DNA of 64,000 nucleotides from the NCBI GenBank assembly GCA_041685735.1, contig JAWLFE010000011.1, positions 1 through 64,000 of the forward strand, read 5' to 3'. Both the position numbers and the translations under genes were made by a program. Below are positions 8,095 through 16,620 of this stretch, one piece after another. How positions within the stretch are numbered: the first letter of the stretch is position 1; each line of letters starts with the position of its first letter. The DNA is from CSSed11-175R1 sp041685735. GTDB taxonomy: Bacteria > Actinomycetota > Nitriliruptoria > Nitriliruptorales > Nitriliruptoraceae. Under the pieces are notes generated by a model, which was not told the DNA's origin, ran no database searches, and worked only from the letters and a program-made list of their open reading frames with translations.

Positions 8095-8397
8095 TCAGCG
8101 GTAGGTGCTGCAGACCTGACGCAGGTTGCGGAACGTGGGCTCGCCGCCGGCGAGTTCGCGCGTCCGGTCCGCCCACATCGCGGTCTCCGGCCGGTCGTTG
8201 TTGGCCTTTGCCTCCTCCTCGGATGAGAAATCGACCACGATCTGGTACCGACCGGGGACGTCCTTGTCGGCCAGGACCCGACAGCCCTGGTAGCCCGGGG
8301 CGACGCCGCCCTGTTCGGCGTCCCATGCGGCCATGTGGTCGTGGAGCGCCTGTTCGTCCTGGACGCCGTCGACCTCGATGATCTGTGTGAATGACAT
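8095..8397 (-). CDS. Small ABM-like (dimeric alpha/beta barrel) protein
   Basis: A 100-residue protein starting MSFTQIIEVDGV with GGAGGG well placed upstream. Sequence pattern (an opening strand, LHDHMAAWDAEQ helix, GCRVLADKD, RYQIVVDFSSEEEAKANND) fits the ferredoxin-like dimeric alpha/beta-barrel fold of antibiotic-biosynthesis-monooxygenase-like domains. Such proteins include haem-degrading and quinone-forming enzymes but also many of unknown role. It lies 60 bases upstream of the sigma gene on the same strand, so it might belong to the same stress unit. Confidence 0.6.
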   Translation of the reverse strand: MSFTQIIEVDGVQDEQALHDHMAAWDAEQGGVAPGYQGCRVLADKDVPGRYQIVVDFSSEEEAKANNDRPETAMWADRTRELAGGEPTFRNLRQVCSTYR

Positions 8398-8587
8398 GGT
8401 GTTGCTCCCTCCACGGCAGGCGGCGGGCCCTCTCCCCGGGCCGACGAGTCACCGCCCCGTCACCATGTCTGGACGATGTGTCGGGCGGCGAGATTGCCAC
8501 CGCCCCATCTACCGCACGGCAGCATCCGCAGAGCGCACGCTGCGTGGCGGCGGTGGCCCGTACCGCGGCCTGCGAGGCGCGGCGCCG

Positions 8588-9436
8588 TCAGGCGCTGATG
8601 CGTCGGTACTGGCGGACCGCCAGCAGGGAGAAGATCAGCGTGATCCCGGTGATCCAGACCAGGGAGATCAGGACCTGGCCCGACACCGTCTGTCCGGCCG
8701 GCAGGGTGTCGCCACCCAGCATCAGGCCCCGGATGGCGTTGGCGATGATGGTGATCGGTTGGTGGTCGGCGAACGCCCGCAGCCAGTCCGGCATGGTCTC
8801 GGTCGGTAGGAACACCGACGAGGCGAACACCAGCGGGAACACCGGGAGGAACACCGCGGACTGCACCGCTTCGGGGTTGCGGACCAGGAACCCGATGGTG
8901 GCCATGACCCAGGACAGGGCGTAGGCGAACCCGAGCGCGAGTCCCATCCCGGCCAGGAAGCTCAGCGGCCCCGTCTCCCACCTGAATCCGATCAGGAACC
9001 CGACGCTGAGCATCAACGTCAGCACGAACGCGTTGCGCAGCAGGTCGGCCAGGGTGCGGCCGGTCAGCACCGCGGAACGCGCCATCGGCAGGGAGCGGAA
9101 CCGGTCGATCACCCCCTTGTCGAGGTCCTCGACCAGCCCGAGCGCGGTCTGCCCGGAGCCGAACGCAGCGATCTGGATCAGCAGGCCCGGCATCAGCCAC
9201 TGGATGTACTCGAAGCCCTGCGGCAACGACCCACCGATCGCACCGCCGAACACGAAGTTGAACAGCAGCAGGAACATCACCGGCTGGATCGTGGCGAACA
9301 CCAGCAACTGCGGCAGCCGCACGTTGCGGAGCAGGTTGCGTTTGGTGATCACCAGCGTGCCGGTCACCGCACGTCGGAACGGCACCCGGTCGAGGTCGTC
9401 GACGGTGGTCATCGGCGTCGGGGTCAGGGTGGTCAC
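8588..9436 (-). CDS. ABC-2 type transporter permease, DrrB-like
   Basis: A 282-residue membrane protein with six hydrophobic segments and an amphipathic N-terminus (TLVITKRNLLRN), the layout of DrrB-type ABC-2 permeases that export drugs or lipids. The GTG start at 9436 overlaps the ATPase stop by four bases, so the two subunits are translated together. Conserved features include QPVMFLLLFNFVFGG in the first helix and the ASSVFLPTETMPDWLRAFA loop before the last helices. Substrate unknown; the TetR gene in the same operon suggests an inducible exporter. Confidence 0.9.
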   Translation of the reverse strand: MTTLTPTPMTTVDDLDRVPFRRAVTGTLVITKRNLLRNVRLPQLLVFATIQPVMFLLLFNFVFGGAIGGSLPQGFEYIQWLMPGLLIQIAAFGSGQTALGLVEDLDKGVIDRFRSLPMARSAVLTGRTLADLLRNAFVLTLMLSVGFLIGFRWETGPLSFLAGMGLALGFAYALSWVMATIGFLVRNPEAVQSAVFLPVFPLVFASSVFLPTETMPDWLRAFADHQPITIIANAIRGLMLGGDTLPAGQTVSGQVLISLVWITGITLIFSLLAVRQYRRISA

Positions 9437-10410
9437 GAGGCCACCTCCGGCTGCATCTCGGTGTCGGTCAACTGCAGGAACACGTCATCGAGGGTCGGCT
9501 TGATCAGGCGCACGTCGTCCGGCTCGATGCCAGCACCGTCCAGCGCACGCACCGCGGCGAGCAGGGTCCGGGTCCCGTCCCGCGCGGTGACGCGGTACCG
9601 GCCGGTGTCGGGGTCCAGCACCGGCTCCTCGCCGAGGGCGTCGACCAGTAGCCGTCGTGCCTCGTCGCGGTGTTCGGGTGCAACCGACAACTCCAGCATG
9701 GCGCCGCCCAGCGTGTCCTTGAGTTCGTCGGAGGTCCCCTCGCTGATGATCCGCCCGTGGTCGATCACCCCGATGCGTTCGGCGAGCCGGTCAGCTTCCT
9801 CGAGGTACTGGGTGGTCAGCAGCACGGTGGTGCCGTCGTCGACCAGCTGCCGGATCAGGACCCACAGGTCCGCGCGGTTCCGCGGGTCGATGCCCGTGGT
9901 CGGCTCGTCGAGGAACAGCACCTGCGGACGCCCGACCAGCGATGCCGCGAGGTCGAGGCGACGCCGCATCCCTCCGGAGTAGGTCCGGACCGCCCGCGAT
10001 GCCGCGTCGGTCAGTCCGATGCTCTCCAGGATGTCGTCACCGCGGCGTTTGGCCTCCGCGGTCGACAGACCGTAGAGCCGGCCGATCATGCGTACGTTCT
10101 CCCGACCGGTCAGGTAGTCGTCAACGGCGGCGAACTGCCCGGCGAGTCCGATCCGGGTCCGTGCCCGTGTCGGATGCGTGAGCACGTCGACCCCGGCGAC
10201 CCGGGCGGAGCCGGAGTCCGGCCGAAGCAGGGTCGCCAGCACCCGGATCAGCGTGGTCTTGCCGGCGCCGTTGGGTCCCAACAACGCGTAGACCATGCCC
10301 GCGTCGAAGGCGAGGCTGACGCCGTCCAGGGCTCGGATGTCCTTGCCGAACGTGTGCACGAGGTCGTGGACCTCGACGATCGGATCGGTGGTTCGCGGTG
10401 GGGTGGACAC
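9433..10410 (-). CDS. ABC transporter ATP-binding protein, DrrA-like
   Basis: About 325 residues. Walker A GPNGAGKTT, signature YSGGMRRRLDLA and Walker B VLFLDEPTTG are intact, followed by the D-loop and H-loop region (TTQYLEEADRLAERI). The C-terminal extension (YRVTARDGTRTLL, then LIKPTLDDVFLQLT) is typical of DrrA/CcmA-type daunorubicin-resistance ATPases. GTG 10410 is preceded by GGAG seven bases upstream; longer in-frame extensions upstream are not protein-like. It lies 46 bases downstream of the TetR gene and overlaps the permease gene. Confidence 0.92.
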   Translation of the reverse strand: MSTPPRTTDPIVEVHDLVHTFGKDIRALDGVSLAFDAGMVYALLGPNGAGKTTLIRVLATLLRPDSGSARVAGVDVLTHPTRARTRIGLAGQFAAVDDYLTGRENVRMIGRLYGLSTAEAKRRGDDILESIGLTDAASRAVRTYSGGMRRRLDLAASLVGRPQVLFLDEPTTGIDPRNRADLWVLIRQLVDDGTTVLLTTQYLEEADRLAERIGVIDHGRIISEGTSDELKDTLGGAMLELSVAPEHRDEARRLLVDALGEEPVLDPDTGRYRVTARDGTRTLLAAVRALDGAGIEPDDVRLIKPTLDDVFLQLTDTEMQPEVAS

Positions 10411-10456
10411 GGGGTACTCCGATGGAGATGGTGGCGGGGGCGTCAGGCGGAGGGCG

Positions 10457-11056
10457 TCAGGTCGGGTCGGACGGGCCAAGACCCTCCCACACGGTCGCGA
10501 CGGCCCGATCGATGGCCGTCGGCCGGTCGGGGGCGAGCGATGTCCCCCAGGTCCGGACGACGACCGCATGCCACAGACACGCGCCCAGCAATCCGGTTGC
10601 GGCGGCATGTGGATCCGCGGCGGGATTGAGCCGACCGAGTCGCTGCTCGGCCCCGATCCAACTCGCGAGGCGATCCAGACTCCGCCATGGCCCCCCACCC
10701 TCGGCGTGTACGCGTTCGGCGTGGGCGTGCATGACCTCGGGTGCTTCGTCGGCGCACGCCAGGCTGGATGTCACCCAGTCGTAGAAGTCGAGGGCGAGCC
10801 CGGCGATCTCGGCCAGGCGCTCCCGCACGTCCCCGGTACCGGGCGAGGTTGCGAGCTCGTCCACGCGGGCCGGGAAGCGGAACCGTTCGCCGACGGCGCA
10901 TGCGACGAGGTCCTGCTTGGTCGCGAAGTGGTTGTAGATCGATCCCTCCGAGCACCCCGCGGCCGCCGCGATCCGCCGGGTGGTGACCGCTCCCGGTCCG
11001 TCGGTCGCGAGCACGGCAGCGACCGCGTCGAGCAGGTCGTCTCGCAGCTGTGGCAT
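10457..11056 (-). CDS. TetR family transcriptional regulator
   Basis: A 199-residue protein. The N-terminal helix-turn-helix (AVTTRRIAAAAGCSEGSIYN) is followed by the TetR helix-4 signature HFATKQDLV; the rest is an all-helical ligand domain (TWGTSLAPDRP, WEGLG at the end). It is the first gene of a regulator - ATPase - permease operon, and a perfect 18-bp palindrome lies 64 bases upstream of its start. It is therefore expected to repress itself and the exporter until a ligand binds. Confidence 0.92.
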   Translation of the reverse strand: MPQLRDDLLDAVAAVLATDGPGAVTTRRIAAAAGCSEGSIYNHFATKQDLVACAVGERFRFPARVDELATSPGTGDVRERLAEIAGLALDFYDWVTSSLACADEAPEVMHAHAERVHAEGGGPWRSLDRLASWIGAEQRLGRLNPAADPHAAATGLLGACLWHAVVVRTWGTSLAPDRPTAIDRAVATVWEGLGPSDPT

Positions 11057-11119
11057 CGGGCCCTCTCAGGTGCTCGCGTTCGCGTGGGCGGTGCCGCTCC
11101 GCTCGAGGGGAACGTCGTG

Positions 11120-11137
11120 TGAGTGAGCGCTCACTCA
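11120..11137. promoter_or_regulatory. Palindromic operator for the TetR regulator
   Basis: TGAGTGAGC followed directly by its reverse complement GCTCACTCA: a perfect 18-bp palindrome. TGAGTGA half-sites are common TetR-family operators in actinobacteria. It sits in the spacer upstream of the TetR gene and could also affect the rightward small zinc-ribbon gene. Confidence 0.8.
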
Positions 11138-11277
11138 GAAGTGTCGCTCCGGCGACTGACGTCTGTCAAGACCGCGGGTGCAGCCCGCTCGCGCGATCGC
11201 GGTGTTGCCTCCCCGGATCCCGACCCGAGCGTGCCTATGCTCAGGTCGTGATCCGACGCGACGGACGGGTGAGGCCG

Positions 11278-11373
11278 ATGATCCCCTGCGAGAACTGCGA
11301 GCAGCCCTACGACCCCATCGGGACCCGTTGGAAGTGCCCGCACTGCGGCTTCAAGAACCATTGCTGCGGTTGA
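11278..11373 (+). CDS. Small zinc-ribbon protein (31 residues)
   Basis: Reads MIPCENCEQPYDPIG, then RWKCPHCGF and ends NHCCG. Two CxxC pairs (CENC and CPHC) form a rubredoxin-like zinc ribbon, with an extra CC at the end. An in-frame GTG 30 bases upstream could give 41 residues. It ends 20 bases before the rRNA methyltransferase gene, which itself begins with a zinc finger, so the two are probably co-transcribed. Function unknown. Confidence 0.7.
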   Translation: MIPCENCEQPYDPIGTRWKCPHCGFKNHCCG

Positions 11374-11392
11374 CCTGCAGGAGGGTCATCCG

Positions 11393-12214
11393 GTGACCGG
11401 GTTGCTGCGATGTCCGGTCTGTGGGTTGGCACTTCGACCCACCGGCCGAACATGGCGCTGCGAGGCGGGCCATGCCTTCGACATCGCACGGCAGGGCTAC
11501 GTCAACCTGCTGACCGGCCGGGCGGTGCACGTCGGGGACACCGCAGCGATGCTCGACGCCCGGACCGCCGTCCTGGCGGCCGGACACCTCGACGTCGTCA
11601 CCCGGGGCGTGATCGACGCACTCGCCGACGACCTGCCAGCCGGAGCGATCGTGGAGGCGGGAGCCGGAACCGCCCACCATCTCGCCGCTCTGGCTCACGC
11701 GCTGCCGCAGCGCGCCGCCATCGCGATGGATGCATCGGTCGCTGCGGCCAAGCGGGCTGCGGGTGCCGATCCGGCACGGATCACCTCGATCGTCGCCGAT
11801 GCCTGGCAGGATTGGCCGGTCCTGGAAGGCGTGGCGGCGGCCGTCCTGTCCATCTTCGCCCCGCGCAACCTCCCGGAGACCGCTCGCGTCCTGGTGCCTG
11901 GCGGCCGACTGATCGTCGTCACACCGGCCCAGGATCACCTGCAGGAACTCCGCGCCACCCTCGGTCTGCTCGAGGTCGAGGTGGGCAAGGAGGAGCGGCT
12001 GGTGACCGAGGCCGTGGGGCACCTGGACCTGATCGATCAGACCGGGGCGCGCACGACACGGACGGTGGACCGGACGGCCGCGCGTGCGATCGCATCCATG
12101 GGACCGTCCGGGTTCCACCTCGACGACGCGGTGTTGTTCGAGCGCGCCGACCGGCTACCGGAGCAGATCGAGATCACGACCGCCGTCACCGTGACCCGGT
12201 TCGTCCGGCCCTGA
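11393..12214 (+). CDS. rlmA: 23S rRNA (guanine-N1)-methyltransferase, RlmA/TlrB family
   Basis: 273 residues from GTG 11393, with AGGAGG upstream. The N-terminal zinc finger has CPVC and C-x3-H (RCEAGHAFD), followed by the family motif RQGYVNLL. The SAM-binding part has VEAGAGTAHH, AMDASVAAAKRA and the motif FAPRNLPETARVLVPGG. These are the hallmarks of RlmA(I)/RlmA(II), which methylate G745 or G748 in helix 35 of 23S rRNA. Which base is modified cannot be told; actinobacteria generally have the RlmA(II)/TlrB type, which can affect tylosin-class macrolides. Confidence 0.88.
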   Translation: MTGLLRCPVCGLALRPTGRTWRCEAGHAFDIARQGYVNLLTGRAVHVGDTAAMLDARTAVLAAGHLDVVTRGVIDALADDLPAGAIVEAGAGTAHHLAALAHALPQRAAIAMDASVAAAKRAAGADPARITSIVADAWQDWPVLEGVAAAVLSIFAPRNLPETARVLVPGGRLIVVTPAQDHLQELRATLGLLEVEVGKEERLVTEAVGHLDLIDQTGARTTRTVDRTAARAIASMGPSGFHLDDAVLFERADRLPEQIEITTAVTVTRFVRP

Positions 12215-12240
12215 TCGCGCCTCCGGCTCATCGCCGGGGT

Positions 12241-13704
12241 TCACCAGGAGCCCAGCGCACCTGCGAGCTTCTTCTCGGCCTTGGCTCGACCGGGTTCGTC
12301 GTCGCCGTACCCCCGGAGCTTGTCAGGATCCAGTCCCAGGGACTCGATGATGGCTTCGGTCTGCACACGGGTGCTGATCTCGGGCGCGTTCAAGGCGGTT
12401 CCGAGGAGGGTGGCGGTCTGCTGGCGCTTGGACTGGACGCGTCTGCGTAGTGCGCCCTCGAGGCCGGCGTAGTCCCAGTTGTTCCACGCTCGGTCCGCAT
12501 CGTCGTCGATCCAGGGGGGTGTGGAGGGCAGACCGAGACCCTGGACCTCCTTGCGCGCAGCCTGACTGGTGGCCCGGTCAGCGCCGATCCTCCTGGCGTT
12601 GTCCATCAGGGTCTGGCTCGCCGCCTTGAGTTCCTGGTTGCGCTTCCAGCGTTTCCGGATGCCCTTGAACGCGAGGAAGCCGAGCCCGATCCCTGCCGCG
12701 ACCATGCCGATGATGGCCGCCCCCAGCCCGAAGGTTCCAACCGAGACAGCGATCAGCCCGATGACCCCGGCAGCGGTCGCAACCGTTGCGGCCACGCCCA
12801 GGGCGACGGCCCGCGCGGTCTTCCGGTCGCTCTGTTGGATGCCGTAGGCGGCTGCGGCCTCCAGGTCCTTGTCCGTGAGTCCGGGCAGGACGGCACGCAG
12901 CTGCTTCGAGGTGCGACGGCCGCTGAGGAAGGAGCGCGTGGCCAGCACGATCCCGAGGAGTCCGAACGCGATGCCGAACCCTCCACCCATGAACCCCAGC
13001 GTGGCGGCGGCCACGGCGGTCGATCCAACCGTTGCCAACGCGGTCGTGACCGGACCGGCCTCGAGCACCAGGCTCGCTGCGGTTCCGCCGATGCCCAGGA
13101 TGCCGTCGTTGAGCGGACCACCGACGTCTCCGACCGCGTCCACGACGTCCCATCCCGAGGTCGTGTCCTTGGTCGGGGCCGGGGCCGGCTTCGCCGTCTC
13201 GCGCTCGGCGTCGTCGGCGATCTTCAGGTAGGGGGCTGCGGCCTTCGGCTGTCCGATCTTGATGGCCTGCTTGCCGATGGCTGCAGCGCCCTGCGCGAGC
13301 TCGGCGTTCATCTGGCTCAGCAGCTCATGGGCCTGCGTCGGACCGATCGCCTGGTTCGCCAGGGCGATGCCGACCTCCGAGACCGCCTTGCGGCCCTTGG
13401 CGACCTCGGCCTGGAACGCTTCGGGATCGCCCTGGCGATCCTTCGGCAGGCTCTGACGAGCCCGCGCATCGACATCCTCGTCGACCGTCGTCACGAAGTC
13501 GAACAGCACCTGCTGGAGCGAGAGTGCCCGGTCCTGCTCGTCGTCGAGCTGCTTCGCCATCGCGGCACTGATGGCGGCGTTCCCGGCCGTTCCCAGCTGC
13601 GCCATGGCGGGAGCGCTCGCGCGAGCCTTGCTCGTGGGATCCGCGGTCGACGTTGCCGGTGTCGATGTCGTCGACGCGAGATCCGGCACATCGTGTGCAC
13701 TCAT
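12241..13704 (-). CDS. Uncharacterised protein with central membrane-prone segments
   Basis: 487 residues, no family recognised. Residues 1-60 are Ala/Thr/Ser-rich and probably disordered. A helical stretch follows (AAMAKQLDDEQDRALSLQQ; FEAFQ-like NAELAQGAAAIGKQAIKIG). The centre has two long Gly/Ala-rich hydrophobic stretches (about residues 195-255 and 290-345) that look like membrane hairpins. The C-terminal part is charged and helical (FLAFKGIRKRWKRNQELK) and ends with SLGLDPDKLRGYGDDEPGRA. ATG 13704 overlaps the Maf gene stop by four bases, so it is translated after Maf. The pattern of disordered head, hydrophobic core and repeat-like tail resembles some contractile-injection or polymorphic-toxin associated proteins, but that is speculation. 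Confidence 0.7.
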   Translation of the reverse strand: MSAHDVPDLASTTSTPATSTADPTSKARASAPAMAQLGTAGNAAISAAMAKQLDDEQDRALSLQQVLFDFVTTVDEDVDARARQSLPKDRQGDPEAFQAEVAKGRKAVSEVGIALANQAIGPTQAHELLSQMNAELAQGAAAIGKQAIKIGQPKAAAPYLKIADDAERETAKPAPAPTKDTTSGWDVVDAVGDVGGPLNDGILGIGGTAASLVLEAGPVTTALATVGSTAVAAATLGFMGGGFGIAFGLLGIVLATRSFLSGRRTSKQLRAVLPGLTDKDLEAAAAYGIQQSDRKTARAVALGVAATVATAAGVIGLIAVSVGTFGLGAAIIGMVAAGIGLGFLAFKGIRKRWKRNQELKAASQTLMDNARRIGADRATSQAARKEVQGLGLPSTPPWIDDDADRAWNNWDYAGLEGALRRRVQSKRQQTATLLGTALNAPEISTRVQTEAIIESLGLDPDKLRGYGDDEPGRAKAEKKLAGALGSW

Positions 13705-14315
13705 GGCGGTTCCGTGGGCTCGGGCTGTGGTCCCGGATGCCGCAGCGGATCGAACCCTACTCCACGAAGCAGCGACACGGTATGAGGGAGCGGTAGGCCG
13801 ATGACGTTGGTGTCGCACCCCTCGATCCGCTCGACGAGCACGGCGCCGGCACCCTGCAGGCCGTAGGCACCGGCCTTGTCGTGTGGTTCCCGGGTGCTGA
13901 CGTACCACGCGATGTCCGCGACGCTCAGGCTGCGGAACGTGACCCGCGTGCGGACGGTGTCGGTGAGGTGGGTCGGCCCTCTGTGGACCGCGATGCCGGT
14001 GACCACCTCGTGGGTCCGCCCGGAGAGCTCCGCGAGCATGCTCGCGGCGTCGTCCGCGTGGCGCGGCTTGCCGAGGATCCGTTCATCGCACACCACCACC
14101 GTGTCGGCGGCCAGGACCACCTCCGCGTCGGTGTGGGTGCTGGCAGCGGCCTTCGTCGCCGCCAGTCGGGTCACGAGTGCGTCGGGCGCCTCGTCGGGGA
14201 GCGGTGACTCGTCGATGTCGGCCGGGCGTTGTTCCGGGTGGAGCGCCAACCGCGCGAGTAACTCCACCCGCCGGGGGCTGCCGGAGGCCAGGACCAGGTG
14301 TAGCTGGTCAGCCAC
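13701..14315 (-). CDS. maf: Maf family nucleoside triphosphate pyrophosphatase
   Basis: 204 residues from GTG. The N-terminal signature LASGSPRRVELL, the catalytic-loop region AADTVVVCDERILGKP and the later DKAGAYGLQGAG are all present, as is the GLPLPHTVSLL segment near the end. Maf proteins hydrolyse non-canonical nucleotides, or dTTP/UTP/CTP, to monophosphates, and have been linked to septum formation. Overlaps dusB upstream by eight bases and the uncharacterised gene downstream by four, so the three form one translationally coupled unit. Confidence 0.93.
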   Translation of the reverse strand: MADQLHLVLASGSPRRVELLARLALHPEQRPADIDESPLPDEAPDALVTRLAATKAAASTHTDAEVVLAADTVVVCDERILGKPRHADDAASMLAELSGRTHEVVTGIAVHRGPTHLTDTVRTRVTFRSLSVADIAWYVSTREPHDKAGAYGLQGAGAVLVERIEGCDTNVIGLPLPHTVSLLRGVGFDPLRHPGPQPEPTEPP

Positions 14316-15495
14316 CGGAGATCACGGCTCCCGCGTCGACGTGCAGTGGGGTGTCGTCGTCACGCTGCTCCAACCAGCCGGTCGGCAGCGTCACCCGCTT
14401 GGGACGGGTCGTGTGGCCACGCGGCTGCCGGCGCAACGCTTCGTCGAACGGAACCTCCCGGTCGACGTCGGCGAGCAGTCCCTGGAGCTCATCGAGCGAC
14501 GCGACCTGGTTCAACGACCGCCGCAGCGTCCGACCGACCGGGAACCCCTGCAGGTACCACGACGTGTGCTTGCGCAGTTCGCGCAGGCCGGTGGTCGCCC
14601 CGACGGCGGCGACCAGCAGCTCGGCGTGCTCGACCAGCAGGTCGGCGATCTGGCCCAGGTTCGGCGCGTCCGGGACCGGGCTGCCCGCGAACGCCGCCTG
14701 TAGGTCGCGGAACAGCCACGGTCGCCCGAGGCAGCCACGCCCGACGACCACGCCCGCACAGCCGGTCTGCTCGACCATGCGTAGGGCGTCGGCTGCCTCC
14801 CAGATGTCGCCGTTGCCGAGCACCGGTACGTCCACGTGCTCCACCAGCCGGGCGATCGCGGTCCAGTCCGCCGGTGGGCCGTAGCGCTGTTCCGCGGTCC
14901 GGGCATGGAGCGCCACCGCCGCGACCCCCAGGTCCTGGGCGATACGTGCTGCCTCGAGGTAGGTGAGGTGGTCGTCGTCGATACCCAACCGCAGCTTCAC
15001 GGTGACGGGGACCTCGCCCGCGTTCCGCACGGCGGCGTCCACGATCGACGCGTACAACCCGGTGTGCCAGGGCAGTGCGGCGCCACCGCCGTGGCGCGTG
15101 ACCTTCGGTGCGGGACAGCCGAAGTTGAGGTCGATGTGCTGCACCGGCTGGTCGTCGGCGCTGACCAACAGCTCGGTCGCCGCCGCCGCATCCTGCGGCC
15201 GGATCGCGTACAGCTGGATCGACCGCGGATCCTCGTCGGGCGCGAACGACGCCTTGAGTGCCGAGGTGCGGTCACCTTCGACCAGCCCGCGTGCGCCGAC
15301 CATCTCGGAGACGTAGAGCCCGTCGCCGTACTGGCGGCACAGCGTCCGGAACGCCGCGTTCGTCACCCCGGCCATCGGGGCGAGCACCACCGGCGGCCAC
15401 ACGGTCAGACCGCCGAGCACGAGGGGATCGGCCACGGGAACAGCAGGGGCGGCCGTGGGGGCGGCGGGGGCGGAGGCCGTGGTAGCTGTGGACAT
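14308..15495 (-). CDS. dusB: tRNA-dihydrouridine synthase, DusB family
   Basis: 395 residues. FMN-binding start VVLAPMAGVTNAAFR, then YVSEMVGARGLVEGD and the catalytic loop NFGCPAPKVTRHGGGAALP with the acid Cys near residue 126. KLRLGIDDDHLTYLE, LHARTAEQRYGPPADW and VLGNGDIWEAADA complete the Dus TIM barrel; the C-terminal helical domain recognises tRNA. An N-terminal Ala/Pro stretch of about 20 residues precedes the barrel. The enzyme reduces uridines in the D-loop using NADPH. First gene of the dusB-maf unit. Confidence 0.93.
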   Translation of the reverse strand: MSTATTASAPAAPTAAPAVPVADPLVLGGLTVWPPVVLAPMAGVTNAAFRTLCRQYGDGLYVSEMVGARGLVEGDRTSALKASFAPDEDPRSIQLYAIRPQDAAAATELLVSADDQPVQHIDLNFGCPAPKVTRHGGGAALPWHTGLYASIVDAAVRNAGEVPVTVKLRLGIDDDHLTYLEAARIAQDLGVAAVALHARTAEQRYGPPADWTAIARLVEHVDVPVLGNGDIWEAADALRMVEQTGCAGVVVGRGCLGRPWLFRDLQAAFAGSPVPDAPNLGQIADLLVEHAELLVAAVGATTGLRELRKHTSWYLQGFPVGRTLRRSLNQVASLDELQGLLADVDREVPFDEALRRQPRGHTTRPKRVTLPTGWLEQRDDDTPLHVDAGAVISGG

Positions 15496-15533
15496 GGCAG
15501 GCAACGATACCCGCCGCCGGTGGGCAGCAGGCT

Positions 15534-16448
15534 CTACGCCATCGGCTCCCAAGCGTCACCCCGGTAGCGGGGCGGGAACACGTCCGGGTGCAGGATCTCG
15601 GCGAGGATCTCGGTCGACTCGACCAGGCGTGGTCCGGGCCGATTGACGTACCGGTGGCCGTCCACGAGTGTGACGCGACCCGTGGCCACGGCGGTCAGCG
15701 ACGACCATCCCGGTCGTTCGCGCAGCTGCTCGGCTTCCGTGCGGGTGCGCTCCAGGTCGAACCCGCACGGCAGGACCACGATCGCCTCCGGGTCCGCCGC
15801 ACGGACCGCCTCCCAGTCGAGCCAGGGGGAGTGGGCCCCGGCGACGCCGAACAGCTCCTCGCCGCCGGCCGCCTCCAACAGGGTCGGCATCCAGTTGCCG
15901 GCGGCCATCGGGGGATCGATCCACTCCAGGGTCGCGACCCGGCGGCGGGGGAGCGCGCTCGTCCGGTCGCCGACCGCACGGATCCGCTGTTCCATCGAGT
16001 CCGCCAGCTCATCGCCACGGTCCGTGACGCCCAGGGCGGCCGCGACCCGCCGGATGTCTCCGAGGACGTCCGGCAGCCCGTTGGGCTCCAGCGCGACCAC
16101 CTCGGCATGGCCGTCGAGGTGGTCGTCGACGGCGCGCTGCACGTCGTCGGCGCTCACCGCACAGACCTCGCACTGCGACTGCGTGAGGAGGAGGTCGGGT
16201 GCCAGGTCCCGCAGCACCTCGCCGTGCACCTTGTAGACCGACAGTGCCTGTTCCAGGATCGCCGTGACCTGCCGGTCGATCGCGGCGCTGTCGCCCTGCA
16301 GCCACACCTTCGGCTCGGTGACCACCGGCAGGTCCGTGACGCCGGCCGGATGGTCGCACTCGTGCGAGCGGCCGACCAGCCGGTCCCCGCAGCCGAGTGC
16401 GTGGACGATCTCCGTGGTGGACGGCAGCAGGGACACGACCCGTTGCAT
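15534..16448 (-). CDS. Cobalamin-binding (BtuF-like) protein, no signal peptide
   Basis: 304 residues beginning MQRVVSLLPSTTEIVHALG, the first strand-helix of the BtuF/FecB-type periplasmic binding fold; GAGGAG lies five bases upstream of the ATG. Later motifs are RSHECDHPAGV, LLLTQSQCEVCAVS and the C-terminal YVNRPGPRLVESTEIL. No signal peptide or lipobox is visible, as in the cytosolic-looking COG0614 branch often annotated 'cobalamin-binding'. With CobS/CobC elsewhere in the window a corrinoid role is plausible but not shown. No transporter genes are adjacent. Confidence 0.75.
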   Translation of the reverse strand: MQRVVSLLPSTTEIVHALGCGDRLVGRSHECDHPAGVTDLPVVTEPKVWLQGDSAAIDRQVTAILEQALSVYKVHGEVLRDLAPDLLLTQSQCEVCAVSADDVQRAVDDHLDGHAEVVALEPNGLPDVLGDIRRVAAALGVTDRGDELADSMEQRIRAVGDRTSALPRRRVATLEWIDPPMAAGNWMPTLLEAAGGEELFGVAGAHSPWLDWEAVRAADPEAIVVLPCGFDLERTRTEAEQLRERPGWSSLTAVATGRVTLVDGHRYVNRPGPRLVESTEILAEILHPDVFPPRYRGDAWEPMA

Positions 16449-16620
16449 GGGGACTCCTCGACCGGTCGGGACCCACGGTAGGCGGGCGTGGGGCCGCGGG
16501 CACCGACCGCGCACGCCCGGTCGTGCGGTCGTTCGGTCGTGCGCGGGGGTGCCGTCGGGCGTTCCGACGTACCATCGCCGCGCGTCACACCAGGTGGCCG
16601 CAGCCGGAACCGGAGTCGAT

